Positions 1-8,331 are shown, numbered from the stretch's first letter. The stretch: 64,000 nt of DNA from Thalassovita mediterranea (GCF_001458435.1 NZ_CYSF01000006.1:310001-374000), one strand, 5' to 3'. Notes: a model not told the origin generated them from the letters alone. Numbers and translations: made by a program.

Positions 1-574
1 TGTTGATGGTCGCGGCACCGTCGTCACCACAATCGACGCGGTGGGCAGCTGTACCCGCGTCACGCTGGAAGACGGCATCGCCGCCGAGGTGGTCGGAACC
101 GATGCGGCACTAGGTCTGGCTGCGCTGAAACCCGTTGACGATCTGGCACCCTCTGAGATTGCCGAACTGCAGCGCGCGACACCGCGCCTGCAATCGGATG
201 TCGCGGTGTCGGGCTATTCCTACGGCGGCATTCTTGGGGCGCCGACCATGACCTTTGGTACACTGGCAGATGTGACCGGGCTGGCAGGCGAACAGGATCT
301 GTCCCGCCTGGCACTGGCCGCCCTGCCCGGCGATACCGGCGGTCCGGTCTTTGACGCTGGTGGCGCGGTTATGGGTATGCTGCTGCCGCGCGCCACTGGT
401 TCGCAACAGCTGCCCAAAGACGTCAGCTTTGCCGTCGATGCGGTCGCGATCGAGGGCTTCCTGACCAACCTCGGCATCACCCCAGCCGCGACAAACGCGC
501 TGGCCAACATGGCGCCCGAGGATCTGACCAGCAAAGCATCGCAACTGACTGTGCTGGTAAACTGCTGGGACTGA
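1..574 (+). CDS. Trypsin-like serine protease homologue, 5'-truncated, probable pseudoprotease
   Basis: The reading frame is open from the left edge, so the N-terminus and the segment with any catalytic His are missing. The visible 190 or so residues form the second half of a chymotrypsin/HtrA-like barrel. The segment VVGTDAALGLAALKP lines up with the HtrA segment VVGTDPSTDIALLKV of the DegP-like protein at 25509-26990, which puts Gly where the catalytic Asp should be. The nucleophile motif reads GDTGGPV instead of GDSGGP or GNSGGP, so Thr replaces Ser. The fold therefore looks kept while at least two triad residues are changed. No PDZ domain follows; the protein ends about 60 residues later with a Cys-Trp-Asp tail. 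A hairpin with a T-run follows the stop. The fold assignment is fairly sure, the loss of activity is inferred. Confidence 0.75.
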   Translation, partial: VDGRGTVVTTIDAVGSCTRVTLEDGIAAEVVGTDAALGLAALKPVDDLAPSEIAELQRATPRLQSDVAVSGYSYGGILGAPTMTFGTLADVTGLAGEQDLSRLALAALPGDTGGPVFDAGGAVMGMLLPRATGSQQLPKDVSFAVDAVAIEGFLTNLGITPAATNALANMAPEDLTSKASQLTVLVNCWD

Positions 575-603
575 TCAAACCCGCCACATGACCAACAAAA
601 GAA

Positions 604-626
604 AAGGGCCGGAAACGGCCCTTTTT
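604..626 (+). terminator. Rho-independent terminator after the trypsin-like gene
   Basis: An 8-bp perfect stem (AAGGGCCG / CGGCCCTT) with a GAAA tetraloop is followed by a T-run, about 30 bases after the stop codon. Confidence 0.85.
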
Positions 627-692
627 CTATGCTGAGATACCTCTGCCAAAATCACAGAAACGCATCAAACGCGCTGCTGGTGCTGCCCACCT

Positions 693-1280
693 TCACTTGC
701 CACCCTGTGCAATGGTCTGATCCACAAATCGGCGCGCTTCTGATTGTAGCAATGGGAAATCCGGCGTCTGCGAGGATTGCGACAGCTGCACCCAGACACC
801 ATCCATATACCCCTGAATGGCGTTCACCTTGATGTTCAGATCCTGTTCCGGAACCAACTGACGCAAGGCGTGAATCAGGTTACTGCGCACCCGCGCACGA
901 TTCAGTCGCTGCAAACGGGCTAAGCGCGGATGGAACGGAGCAAAGGCCCAAAACTGTGTCCATACACGGCAGGTTTCCAGACTGAGGAAGCTCTGATCAA
1001 AGTTGGCCTGCACCACAGCATGCAAACGATCCTGCGGTGTGGTTGCGGTTGCAATATGTTGCTGGTAGGCCGCTTTCAACAGGCCCAGCAGATGCACCAT
1101 CGTCGCCTCTAGCAAGGCCTCTTTGCCACCAAAGTAGTAATGAATACTGCCAGTTGACGCCTGAGCGTCCTGCGCAATCTGGGCGACGGTCAGATCCGCG
1201 AACCCGTGATCATGGATCGCAGTGATCGTTGCACGGATCAATTCTTCACGGCGGATAGAGCGAATTTTCTGCCGACCCAC
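693..1280 (-). CDS. TetR/BetI-type transcriptional repressor
   Basis: This 195-residue protein has a TetR helix-turn-helix at about residues 10-55, with the motif DLTVAQIAQDAQASTGSIHYYF and a GGKEALLEA continuation typical of BetI-like members. The C-terminal helical domain is ligand-binding in this family. The start is GTG, chosen because AGGAGG lies five bases upstream. The gene is divergent from a BCCT-type transporter gene, and a perfect 7+7 palindrome sits between them. The arrangement suggests that the protein represses the transporter, and possibly itself, and responds to the transported solute. BetI proper controls choline-to-betaine genes, but no betA or betB is adjacent, so the ligand is not assigned. 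Confidence 0.88.
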   Translation of the reverse strand: MGRQKIRSIRREELIRATITAIHDHGFADLTVAQIAQDAQASTGSIHYYFGGKEALLEATMVHLLGLLKAAYQQHIATATTPQDRLHAVVQANFDQSFLSLETCRVWTQFWAFAPFHPRLARLQRLNRARVRSNLIHALRQLVPEQDLNIKVNAIQGYMDGVWVQLSQSSQTPDFPLLQSEARRFVDQTIAQGGK

Positions 1281-1325
1281 GGGCGCCTCCTGATGACTGG
1301 GTCAGACATGCCTGAAAGAAAAAAG

Positions 1326-1341
1326 TAGCACAAGTGTGCTA
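1326..1341. promoter_or_regulatory. Palindromic operator between the TetR and BCCT genes
   Basis: TAGCACA-AG-TGTGCTA is a perfect 7-bp inverted repeat with a 2-bp spacer in the divergent intergenic region. It lies 45 bases from the TetR start and 88 bases from the BCCT start. Size and position fit a TetR-family operator. Binding is inferred. Confidence 0.7.
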
Positions 1342-1429
1342 ATTTTAATATCAACGACCAATAAAATTAACATGTCATCCAAATTGACAGACCAAAACAC
1401 ACGAAAGCTATGCCAACAGGGAGAGAGCA

Positions 1430-2650
1430 ATGGCTTCAACTTTGACAATGATCATCACATTCGGAATTTTACTGGCGCTAGCGCTGGTAGCGTTCTGCGT
1501 GGTGAAGTGGTGGAACCTGCGCGCCGTTGGCGTGACACCGGTGCCGCTGTTCACCTTTATCGCGATCCTGTTCACCTCCGGCCTTGATGTCGGACTGATC
1601 ATGTTTCCGCTAGGGGAATTTCCGACCTACGCAGATCCAGCCAATGCAGCTGACTATGGGTTCACCAATCCGCTGGCGATCGAGTTCGGTTTTTGGGGGT
1701 TTCTGATCTGGGGGTTCTATTTCCTGACCAGTTTCTACTTCTGTGTGGTTGAACCACGCGTGAAGTTCTTTGACATTCCGCTGGTGAAGCTGCTGAACAA
1801 CATCGTGATCATCGGCACCTGTGCCTTCACCGCCAGCCTGTTTCTTGTTTACCTGCCATTCTACATTCCTGAAATCGGCGACGGCGAAACCGTGATCACC
1901 ACTTTCTACGTGATCGTGTTCTGCGTCATTCTGGCCGCAGCCTATTCCAGCACCGACCTAAAATTTGTGCGCGTGCTGAGTGTTGGATCAACGCTGATGT
2001 TCCTGGGCCTGATCGTCTTTATGTTCGTATATGCGGGCATGGGGCTGGGCGCGATGACTAGCAACCTGACGGAGCTGACAACCGGCTATTTCGGCAACAT
2101 CCACAAGTTCATCACCCCGATCAACGACTACCACGAATTCTACCTGTTCTGGTGGTTCGCATGGTCGATCATGATCGGTCAGTTCACCGCGCGTTTTGTT
2201 GGTGGTCTGCGCACGCAACACCTGCTGCTGGCGCTGTTGGTGGTTCCATCGATCCCGCTGGCGATCTGGTTCTCGGTCCTCTACTACTACCACACTGCGG
2301 GTATCGACACGACCGGTGTGCTGAACATCGCGATGGTCATTGTGGGCATCACCTTTGTGATCAACTCGCTCGACAGTCTGATCCGGCTGTACTCGGACAA
2401 CCTGTCGATGACGCCTGACCGTCTGGGCCGCTGGGGCTACATTGCGGGCAACGTCGCGGTGCTGTTTGGTCTAACCCTCGCCTTCCAGAGTCAGTGGCTA
2501 CAGATCCAGTGGATTGGCGCGTTTGTGGTCGGCATTTATCTGGCCTGTGTGTTCTACATCCTGCTGAAAAAGCGCAAAGATGTCATGGCGATCAAGGCAT
2601 CGCCTGAAGAGAACATCCTCGACTTCCACAAGGTTGAAGCGGTCCACTAA
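1430..2650 (+). CDS. BCCT-family (betaine/carnitine/choline-type) transporter, short divergent form
   Basis: A 406-residue inner-membrane protein with about ten to eleven hydrophobic segments. The segment FYLFWWFAWSIMIGQFTARF at about residues 235-255 matches the aromatic-rich BCCT signature around TM8 (as in [20 protein letters not shown] of BetP), with FVGG after it. Well-known BCCT carriers are 500-700 residues long, so this one lacks the usual N- and C-terminal extensions and perhaps a helix. The start ATG has GGGAGAG seven bases upstream. It is divergent from a TetR/BetI-like gene with a shared operator. Likely substrates are quaternary ammonium or sulfonium compounds such as betaine, choline or DMSP, but the sequence does not decide which. 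The family call is good, the substrate is open. Confidence 0.8.
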   Translation: MASTLTMIITFGILLALALVAFCVVKWWNLRAVGVTPVPLFTFIAILFTSGLDVGLIMFPLGEFPTYADPANAADYGFTNPLAIEFGFWGFLIWGFYFLTSFYFCVVEPRVKFFDIPLVKLLNNIVIIGTCAFTASLFLVYLPFYIPEIGDGETVITTFYVIVFCVILAAAYSSTDLKFVRVLSVGSTLMFLGLIVFMFVYAGMGLGAMTSNLTELTTGYFGNIHKFITPINDYHEFYLFWWFAWSIMIGQFTARFVGGLRTQHLLLALLVVPSIPLAIWFSVLYYYHTAGIDTTGVLNIAMVIVGITFVINSLDSLIRLYSDNLSMTPDRLGRWGYIAGNVAVLFGLTLAFQSQWLQIQWIGAFVVGIYLACVFYILLKKRKDVMAIKASPEENILDFHKVEAVH

Positions 2651-2680
2651 GACCGCGCCACCTGAGAGAACAAAAACAAA

Positions 2681-2712
2681 CCCGCCCCCGTTTTCAGGGG
2701 CGGGTATTTTTA
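2681..2712. terminator. Rho-independent terminator between the convergent BCCT and trkH genes
   Basis: CCCGCCCC and GGGGCGGG form an 8-bp stem, followed on the plus strand by TATTTTTATT. An A-rich run on the other side may let it work for trkH too. Confidence 0.85.
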
Positions 2713-2777
2713 TTGCATCAACCGCGGCACAACAGCCCCAAGGGTAGTATGCAACCCAACATCACGATAGCGTACCC

Positions 2778-4226
2778 TCACGCCCGCCAGAAGGTCACCG
2801 TCAACATCGCGTAGACCGCCAAAAGTTCCAGCCGCCCGATCAGCATCGCAACAGACAGCAGCCACTTTGCCGGGTCATTAAGGCCCGCGAAATTGCCCGC
2901 GGGGCCAATTTCATCCCCCAGACCCGGCCCGATATTAGCCAGCGCCGATGCCGCACCAGACAGCGACGTGATGAAATCCAGCCCGGTCATTCCCAGCGCG
3001 ACCGAAAGGATCCCCATGGTAACAAGGAAAAACACGAAGAAGGACATAACCGAGTTCAGAACATCGTCGTCAATCTTGCGCCCATCAAATCTGGGCGGCA
3101 CCACGGCATTCGGGGAATGGGTCTTCATCAACTGCGATTTGATCGAGGCAAAGAGGATCTGATAGCGGAACACCTTGATCGAACACGCCGTCGATCCCGC
3201 GCAGCCACCAATCAAGCCAATGAAAAAGAACATCGCAATCAACAGATTGCCCCAGCCCATATAGTCGACCGACGCATATCCGGTGCCGGTCATGATAGAG
3301 GTCACGTTAAACACGACCTGCCGCAGGGATTGTTCCGCCTCGCGGTCTTGCATCAAAACCAAAACCGCGGTCGCAAAGGCAACCGTGATCACCAGCGCCA
3401 GCATGAAACCATAGACCTGACGGTCCACCAACAGCGCGCTATGGTGGCCGTTCAGCATCTGCACATAGCGCACGAATGGCAATGCGGACAGGATCATAAA
3501 GATCGAAGCCACATATTCCAACGGACCAGAGAACGCCCCGAACGAGGCATCATAAGTGGAAAAGCCGCCGGTTGAGATGGTGGTCAGCGCATGCACGCCA
3601 GCATCAAAGGCGTTCATGCCAAGGAACATATAGGATAGCGCGCAAACCGCGGTCAGCGCCACGTAGATAACGGAGATCTGGCTGGCAATCTCGGTCGCGC
3701 GGGGCAGGATCTTGCCCATGGTATCAAACCCTTCGGAGCGGAAGATTTGCATCCCCCCCACCCGCAGTTCGGGCAAAAACACCATTGCCACAACAATGAT
3801 CCCGATGCCCCCCAGCCATTGCAGAATGCCGCGCCACAACAGCAGCCCCTTGGCCATATCGTCCAGCCCCGAAAACACCGTTGCGCCTGTGGTTGTCAGC
3901 CCTGACATCGCCTCAAAAAACGCATCCACTGGCGCGGCTTGCGTCTGACCGTAGTAAAACGGCAGCGCGGCAAAGATCGGCAGCGCCAGCCAGACGCCAG
4001 TTGTCAGGATAAAGGTCTGCTGGATGTTCAGCCCGTCCTGATTGCCGTTCTGACAGGCAAGCGACACGGTGCCGCCAATAAAGAAGGTCAGCAGCGCACT
4101 TTGGGCAAAGCTGCGCCAGTTGGGATCGCCATGCCACAGGTCCACCACCAGCGGCCCCAGCATGGTCAGCCCCAGCACAGCCACCAATAGGCCAATCACA
4201 TATCCGACAGGTCTTAGATCCAACAT
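2778..4226 (-). CDS. trkH: TrkH-family potassium uptake channel subunit
   Basis: A 482-residue integral membrane protein of the Trk/Ktr/HKT superfamily. It forms the K+-conducting subunit of Trk, which works with the cytoplasmic NAD-binding TrkA gating ring; no trkA is in this window. Selectivity-loop segments are visible: MSGLTTTGATVFSGLD (first pore loop), TTISTGGFSTYDASF (second), TSIMTGTGYASVDY (third), and a final loop near GLGDEIGPAGNF, each keeping the central Gly. The start at MLDLRPVGYV was taken because the upstream in-frame residues are polar and unlike the family. The gene stands alone between a terminator and a small DUF1127 gene. Confidence 0.93.
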   Translation of the reverse strand: MLDLRPVGYVIGLLVAVLGLTMLGPLVVDLWHGDPNWRSFAQSALLTFFIGGTVSLACQNGNQDGLNIQQTFILTTGVWLALPIFAALPFYYGQTQAAPVDAFFEAMSGLTTTGATVFSGLDDMAKGLLLWRGILQWLGGIGIIVVAMVFLPELRVGGMQIFRSEGFDTMGKILPRATEIASQISVIYVALTAVCALSYMFLGMNAFDAGVHALTTISTGGFSTYDASFGAFSGPLEYVASIFMILSALPFVRYVQMLNGHHSALLVDRQVYGFMLALVITVAFATAVLVLMQDREAEQSLRQVVFNVTSIMTGTGYASVDYMGWGNLLIAMFFFIGLIGGCAGSTACSIKVFRYQILFASIKSQLMKTHSPNAVVPPRFDGRKIDDDVLNSVMSFFVFFLVTMGILSVALGMTGLDFITSLSGAASALANIGPGLGDEIGPAGNFAGLNDPAKWLLSVAMLIGRLELLAVYAMLTVTFWRA

Positions 4227-4384
4227 AGTACTGCGATGGACCGCCCCGCCTTCCGTGTCAAGTCCACCACGAAGCCGCCCAGAATAGAACAAAGCCCACC
4301 GCGTCTGATCAACGGCAGCGGGCTTTCATCTTGGGCAGAAGAGACGGCGTTTTCGGGCCAGAAAATCTGCTGTATCCCAGCGGA

Positions 4385-4621
4385 TCAGAGGTAAAACTGA
4401 CCGCGCAGCGCGTGACGCACGATGTTGTCGCGCTTCAGGCCCATGCCTGCCAGTTCAGCGTCGCTCAGACGTTCCAGCGCTTGAATTTCACGGTAATGCG
4501 AACGCGCCTCGCCGTAGGCCATCATGCGCTGTGCAATTGCGGACAGTGCCTGCGAAAACCGTGCCGACAGGGCAGCAAACAGGTTGGTGGATTGAGTGTG
4601 TTGTTCGACGTGCGAAGCCAT
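4385..4621 (-). CDS. DUF1127 domain small protein
   Basis: A 78-residue basic protein. The C-terminal half carries the DUF1127 pattern: an ExLERLSDAELAGMGL-type helix followed by KRDNIVRHALRGQ. Such short proteins are common in Rhodobacterales and Rhizobiales. Some have been linked to phosphate and carbon metabolism and to RNA-associated regulation, but no biochemical role follows from this sequence. The start at MASHVEQH was chosen because longer in-frame versions add a Cys-rich hydrophobic stretch foreign to the family. It is monocistronic, between trkH and folE2 on the same strand. Confidence 0.82.
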   Translation of the reverse strand: MASHVEQHTQSTNLFAALSARFSQALSAIAQRMMAYGEARSHYREIQALERLSDAELAGMGLKRDNIVRHALRGQFYL

Positions 4622-4799
4622 GAATTTGGAACCTTCTATTACTTTGGTTCCCCCCTGACACCCAAGATAGGGCAGCATCGCTGACCATACCAATGCCAAG
4701 ACTGAATGGCAGCCCTGCGCATGCCGCAACGCAGCATGCGATCCACTTCACCCTCTACTAGCGCAAACGCCCCTGCCCCGCCGCGCGAGGGCAGCGCGA

Positions 4800-5891
4800 T
4801 TATCCGGCGTGATGCAGGGTCGCAAACATTTTGGGATCGTAGCTTTCGGCGGCGAAAGTGTCGCCTTCGGTCAGGATCGACACGGCGTCATGGCTGTGCA
4901 GGCTTTCCTGATGGCTGGCCACAACGCGGAAATCACCAACCCGCGGGTCGTCTTCCAATGCTTTGGAAAACAGCCGCGCAGCATCTTCGACGAAAATGGG
5001 ATTGGCGGCGTTCAGCTCGGCAAAGGCCTGTTCATCTTCGCGCTTCACCATGACCTGCGTTTCGGTCGGTACAGCATCACGGGCCAGTTCCAGCAGATCC
5101 TCAAACCACAGACGGTTGGGTCCCACCAGTTCCACCGAAATCCGCGCAACAGAACGCTGCGAATGCGGCGTCGCCAACTGGCCGCGCATTTCACGAGCGT
5201 GTTCACTCAGTTCCAGCGAACAGGGGCATGTCGACGAATAGACGTAATCCAGATGCATAATCTTCTTACGCACGCCGTTGGTTTCATTCAATTCCAACGC
5301 GATATCGTAATACTGATAACCCCAAAGGCCAGACCGCAGCGATTGCACCTTCACCGGATAGGAAAAGCGCATCTGAATGCGCGCATCAAAGCTTTCCAGA
5401 TCGTTTTTGTAATCCTCCAGCGCGGCATTCACCACCTCAAAGCTGAAGGTCTTTTCCGCATGGCGGTAGAAGGAGCGCATAATGCGCGACATGTTGATGC
5501 CCTTCTTCTCCGCCTCAAGGCTCACGGTGCCGGTGACAGAGGTTTCAAGGGCAATGTCGCCGCCATCACGGGTATGGAACCGGATCGGCAGGCGGAAATT
5601 GGAAATACCGACATGCTGGATCGCCCGTTTGGCGCCACGGATCAGGCTAGAGGGACCGTTCTGTAGGTCCGGCAGCGTGTCCTTATAGGCCGCGTCCACG
5701 GTGAAATCGCTGGGATAATCGCGGCTAAACTCAGGATAGGCCTTGCCTGCCAGCAGGCCCGACAGATCTGCGCCGACCGCGGCCAGATCTGCTTCTGACG
5801 CGGTTTGCGCCCAAGCACGCAGACGGTTCAGCGCATCGCGCGCTTCCTCTGCCTGCATTTCGCGATCGATTTCTGAGGCATGAACGTTCAT
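4800..5891 (-). CDS. folE2: GTP cyclohydrolase I, type IB (FolE2)
   Basis: A 363-residue protein of the FolE2 (GCYH-IB, COG1469) family, which converts GTP to 7,8-dihydroneopterin triphosphate, the first step of folate synthesis. The family metal-ligand Cys lies in the YSSTCPCS motif. Other family blocks are RFHTRDGGD, EAEKKGINMSRIMRS near the centre, and SHQESLHSHDA near the C-terminus. The start MNVHASEID matches the family's usual N-terminus; an upstream in-frame ATG would add ten unrelated residues. FolE2 tolerates several divalent metals and often replaces zinc-dependent FolE in marine bacteria. It is followed by a DUF1127 gene and preceded by metZ, neither linked in function. Confidence 0.93.
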   Translation of the reverse strand: MNVHASEIDREMQAEEARDALNRLRAWAQTASEADLAAVGADLSGLLAGKAYPEFSRDYPSDFTVDAAYKDTLPDLQNGPSSLIRGAKRAIQHVGISNFRLPIRFHTRDGGDIALETSVTGTVSLEAEKKGINMSRIMRSFYRHAEKTFSFEVVNAALEDYKNDLESFDARIQMRFSYPVKVQSLRSGLWGYQYYDIALELNETNGVRKKIMHLDYVYSSTCPCSLELSEHAREMRGQLATPHSQRSVARISVELVGPNRLWFEDLLELARDAVPTETQVMVKREDEQAFAELNAANPIFVEDAARLFSKALEDDPRVGDFRVVASHQESLHSHDAVSILTEGDTFAAESYDPKMFATLHHAG

Positions 5892-6021
5892 TGCAAGCGA
5901 TCCCCAACCTGCTGTTGCCAAGGCAACCGATGAACCGACAATCTAATGCAGTTCCCGAAAATTGCCAAACTTAACCGTGAAGTAGTAGAGCCGTAGCAGT
6001 GGTGCAATGCCACTTACGGCA

Positions 6022-6046
6022 AAAGGAGGACGCAAAGCGTCCCTCT
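6022..6046 (-). terminator. Probable terminator downstream of metZ
   Basis: On the minus strand GGACGC-TTT-GCGTCC is followed by TCCTTTTGCC, about 35 bases after the metZ stop. The T-run is short, so efficiency is uncertain. Confidence 0.5.
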
Positions 6047-6076
6047 ACTGTATTTTTACGCATGTCGGCAGGTGGT

Positions 6077-7258
6077 TCAGGCCTGATCCAGCGCCTGCAC
6101 CAAATCCGCGATCAGATCATCCGCATCCTCAAGCCCGACGGAGAAGCGCACAAGCCCCGGGGTGATGCCCAGATCAACCTTCTGCTCTGCAGGCAGACGT
6201 TGGTGGGTGGTGGTTGCCGGATGGGTGGCGATGGATTTCGCGTCGCCCAAGTTGTTGGAAATCACTGCAATCTGGATCGCGTTCAGGAAACGGAAGCAGG
6301 CCTCTTGGCCGCCCTTCACCTCAATCGACAGGACGGTGCCGCCCTTTTCCATCTGTGCCACGGTCAGGTCATGCTGCGCGTGATCCTTGAGGCCCGGATA
6401 GATCACACGGTCCAGCTTGGGATGGCCTTGCAGCGCCTCGGCGATTTTCAGCGCGCTATCAGCCTGTGCCCGCACCCGCAGGTCAATGGTTTCCAGACCC
6501 TTCAGCATGATCCATGCGGAAAACGGGCTCATCGCGGCGCCGGTGTGTTTCAGGTAGGGTTCTACCGTGCCACGAATGAACTCTTTGCTGCCCAGAATCA
6601 CACCGCCCAGCGCACGGCCTTGACCATCAATATGCTTGGTCGCAGAATATACGATCACATCCGCGCCCAGTTCAGCCGCACGGCTGAATACAGGGGTGGA
6701 AAAGACGTTATCAACCACCACCAGCGCGCCAACGGCGTGGGCCAGATCTGAAACCGCCTTGATGTCAATCACCTCTAGTGTCGGGTTCGAGACAGACTCA
6801 AAGAACACCAGCTTGGTATCTTCGCGGATCGCGTCGCGCCATTCGTCCAGATTGGTGCCGTCAACCAGCGTCACCTCAACGCCAAAGCGCACCAGGATAT
6901 TTTCAAGGATATAGAGGCAAGAGCCAAACAGCGCTTTGGCGGCAACCACGTGATCGCCCGCCTTCAGCCCCGACATCAGCGCACCGTTGACTGCTGCCAT
7001 GCCTGAAGCGGTGGCAAAGGCATCTTCGGTCCCTTCCAACGCTGCAATACGGTCTTCGAACATGGCCACAGTCGGGTTGCCATAACGGGCATAGATAAAC
7101 TCATCCTCACCCGCCTTGAGGAACCGCTGTTCTGCTTGCTCGGCCGTGTCATACACAAAGCCCTGCGTGAGAAAGATCGCTTCGCTTACTTCGTTGTACT
7201 GCGAACGGCGCGTGCCGCCATGAACCAGTTTTGTGCGTTTGTTCCAGCTGTCGCTCAT
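6077..7258 (-). CDS. metZ: O-succinylhomoserine sulfhydrylase (PLP-dependent)
   Basis: A 393-residue Cys/Met-metabolism PLP enzyme (fold type I). It makes homocysteine from O-succinylhomoserine and sulfide. Visible blocks are YARYGNPT (phosphate/PLP contact), the ATASGMAAVNGAL segment, VVDNVFSTP with the pyridine-N Asp, and the PLP-Lys motif SATKHIDGQGR. The C-terminal THPATTTHQRL motif is family-typical. The start MSDSWNKRT has GGAGG nine bases upstream. The transcript leader holds a SAM-II riboswitch and a terminator hairpin (7285-7388), so expression should fall when S-adenosylmethionine is plentiful. Distinction from O-acetylhomoserine sulfhydrylase rests on overall similarity to alphaproteobacterial MetZ. 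Confidence 0.92.
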   Translation of the reverse strand: MSDSWNKRTKLVHGGTRRSQYNEVSEAIFLTQGFVYDTAEQAEQRFLKAGEDEFIYARYGNPTVAMFEDRIAALEGTEDAFATASGMAAVNGALMSGLKAGDHVVAAKALFGSCLYILENILVRFGVEVTLVDGTNLDEWRDAIREDTKLVFFESVSNPTLEVIDIKAVSDLAHAVGALVVVDNVFSTPVFSRAAELGADVIVYSATKHIDGQGRALGGVILGSKEFIRGTVEPYLKHTGAAMSPFSAWIMLKGLETIDLRVRAQADSALKIAEALQGHPKLDRVIYPGLKDHAQHDLTVAQMEKGGTVLSIEVKGGQEACFRFLNAIQIAVISNNLGDAKSIATHPATTTHQRLPAEQKVDLGITPGLVRFSVGLEDADDLIADLVQALDQA

Positions 7259-7284
7259 TTCCAAACCTCCGGGCCTGTGCCCAA

Positions 7285-7320
7285 AATAAAAAAGCCCCGT
7301 CGCGGTCAAGCGAAAGGGAC
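7285..7320 (-). terminator. Riboswitch-associated Rho-independent terminator in the metZ leader
   Basis: On the minus strand GTCCC-TTT-CGC...GCG-AC-GGGGC forms an imperfect hairpin that runs straight into six T residues and ATTTT. It starts about 11 bases after the SAM-II aptamer and ends about 20 bases before the metZ Shine-Dalgarno site, the expected place for ligand-controlled termination. Confidence 0.75.
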
Positions 7321-7330
7321 TCTTTCCTCC

Positions 7331-7388
7331 TGACCTCTTTAGCGGCATGTTTAACGTGGCCCGCAATCCGGTAACAAATCGCCACGCC
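7331..7388 (-). ncRNA. SAM-II riboswitch (metA-type leader element)
   Basis: Read on the minus strand, the leader contains stem P1 CGTGGC / GCCACG. The P1 loop GATTTGTTACCGGATTGC is next, and the 3' segment TTAAACATGCCGCTAAAGAGG follows P1. The blocks GATTT, ACCGnATTGC, TnAA and GCTAAAnAGG match the compact SAM-II aptamer, in which the P1 loop pairs with the 3' segment to form an H-type pseudoknot around S-adenosylmethionine (here ACC can pair with GGT). SAM-II elements are known in alphaproteobacteria upstream of metA, metX and metZ, and metZ follows here. A terminator lies between aptamer and gene. Confidence 0.9.
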
Positions 7389-7563
7389 TGTCTGATACGC
7401 CCCTGCCCCCTGCCGGTCAAGCGCCCAGCCTCAGGCGCCGAGGCGTGCCGCAGCGATCACCTGTTCACATCTGTTTGATCGCACAGGCGATGTGCATTCC
7501 ACCCCGCCCCCTTGCACGAATGGCCAAATAGGCCATCATTCCCCCATCACAGAGGAGCGTGAC

Positions 7564-8271
7564 ATGGCACAACCTATTGATCTTTATTATTGGCCGACCC
7601 CAAACGGATGGAAAATATCCATCGCGCTTGAAGAAATGGGCCTGCCTTACAATCTACATCTCGTCGACATCGGCGCAGGTGCGCAGTTTGAACCTGACTT
7701 TCTAAAAATCGCACCGAACAACCGGATGCCTGCGATTGTCGATCCAGACGGCCCCGATGGCGCACCGATCTCGCTGTTCGAAAGCGGTGCGATTCTGCAG
7801 TATCTGGCGCGCAAAACAGGCAAGTTCTATGGATCGAACGCCCGTGAACAGGCCGCGGTGGAACAGTGGCTGATGTGGCAAATGGGCGGCGTTGGCCCGA
7901 TGGCCGGTCAGGCGCACCACTTCCTGAAATACGCGCCGGCAATGGATCCGCCGCATGATCTGCCCTACGCCAAGGACCGCTACCGCAATGAGGTCAGCCG
8001 CCTGTACCGTGTGCTGGACACCCAACTGGCGGACAACGAATTTGTGGCCGGTGATTTCTATTCCATCGCCGACATGGCGATCTGGCCCTGGGCGCGCCTG
8101 TGGGAAGGCCAGCAACAGGATCTCAGCGACAAGCCGAACCTGAAACGCTGGCTGGAGCAGCTAGAGGCGCGCGATGCGGTGAAAACCGGGTTCAAACTGG
8201 CCAAGGACCAGCGTTCCAAACTGGAAGACGACAAAGAAGCGCAAAAACTGCTGTTCAAACAGAAAGGCTAA
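7564..8271 (+). CDS. Glutathione S-transferase, Nu/YfcG-like
   Basis: A 235-residue cytosolic GST. The N-terminal thioredoxin-like domain (about residues 1-85) starts LYYWPTPNGWKISIALEEM, with the TPN segment of Ure2p/YfcG-like (Nu-class) GSTs in place of a catalytic Tyr or Cys. The glutathione-binding NNRMPAIVDP and LFESGAILQYLA motifs (cis-Pro and ES pair) are intact. The C-terminal helical domain ends with FYSIADMAIWPWARLW, which holds the N-capping box. Nu-class members often show disulfide-reductase or peroxidase activity. Start ATG with GAGGAG upstream. It stands alone, divergent from metZ. Confidence 0.9.
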   Translation: MAQPIDLYYWPTPNGWKISIALEEMGLPYNLHLVDIGAGAQFEPDFLKIAPNNRMPAIVDPDGPDGAPISLFESGAILQYLARKTGKFYGSNAREQAAVEQWLMWQMGGVGPMAGQAHHFLKYAPAMDPPHDLPYAKDRYRNEVSRLYRVLDTQLADNEFVAGDFYSIADMAIWPWARLWEGQQQDLSDKPNLKRWLEQLEARDAVKTGFKLAKDQRSKLEDDKEAQKLLFKQKG

Positions 8272-8305
8272 GCGCCCTTAGGCGCTGCTAGCCACGTTGC
8301 GAAAA

Positions 8306-8331
8306 GATCAGGACGCTTCGGCGTCCTGATC
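8306..8331 (-). terminator. Terminator hairpin overlapping the 3' end of yciB
   Basis: GATCAGGACGC-TTCG-GCGTCCTGATC is a perfect 11-bp stem with a tetraloop. On the minus strand it is followed by TTTTCGC. The yciB stop codon and last codons lie inside the stem. Confidence 0.7.
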
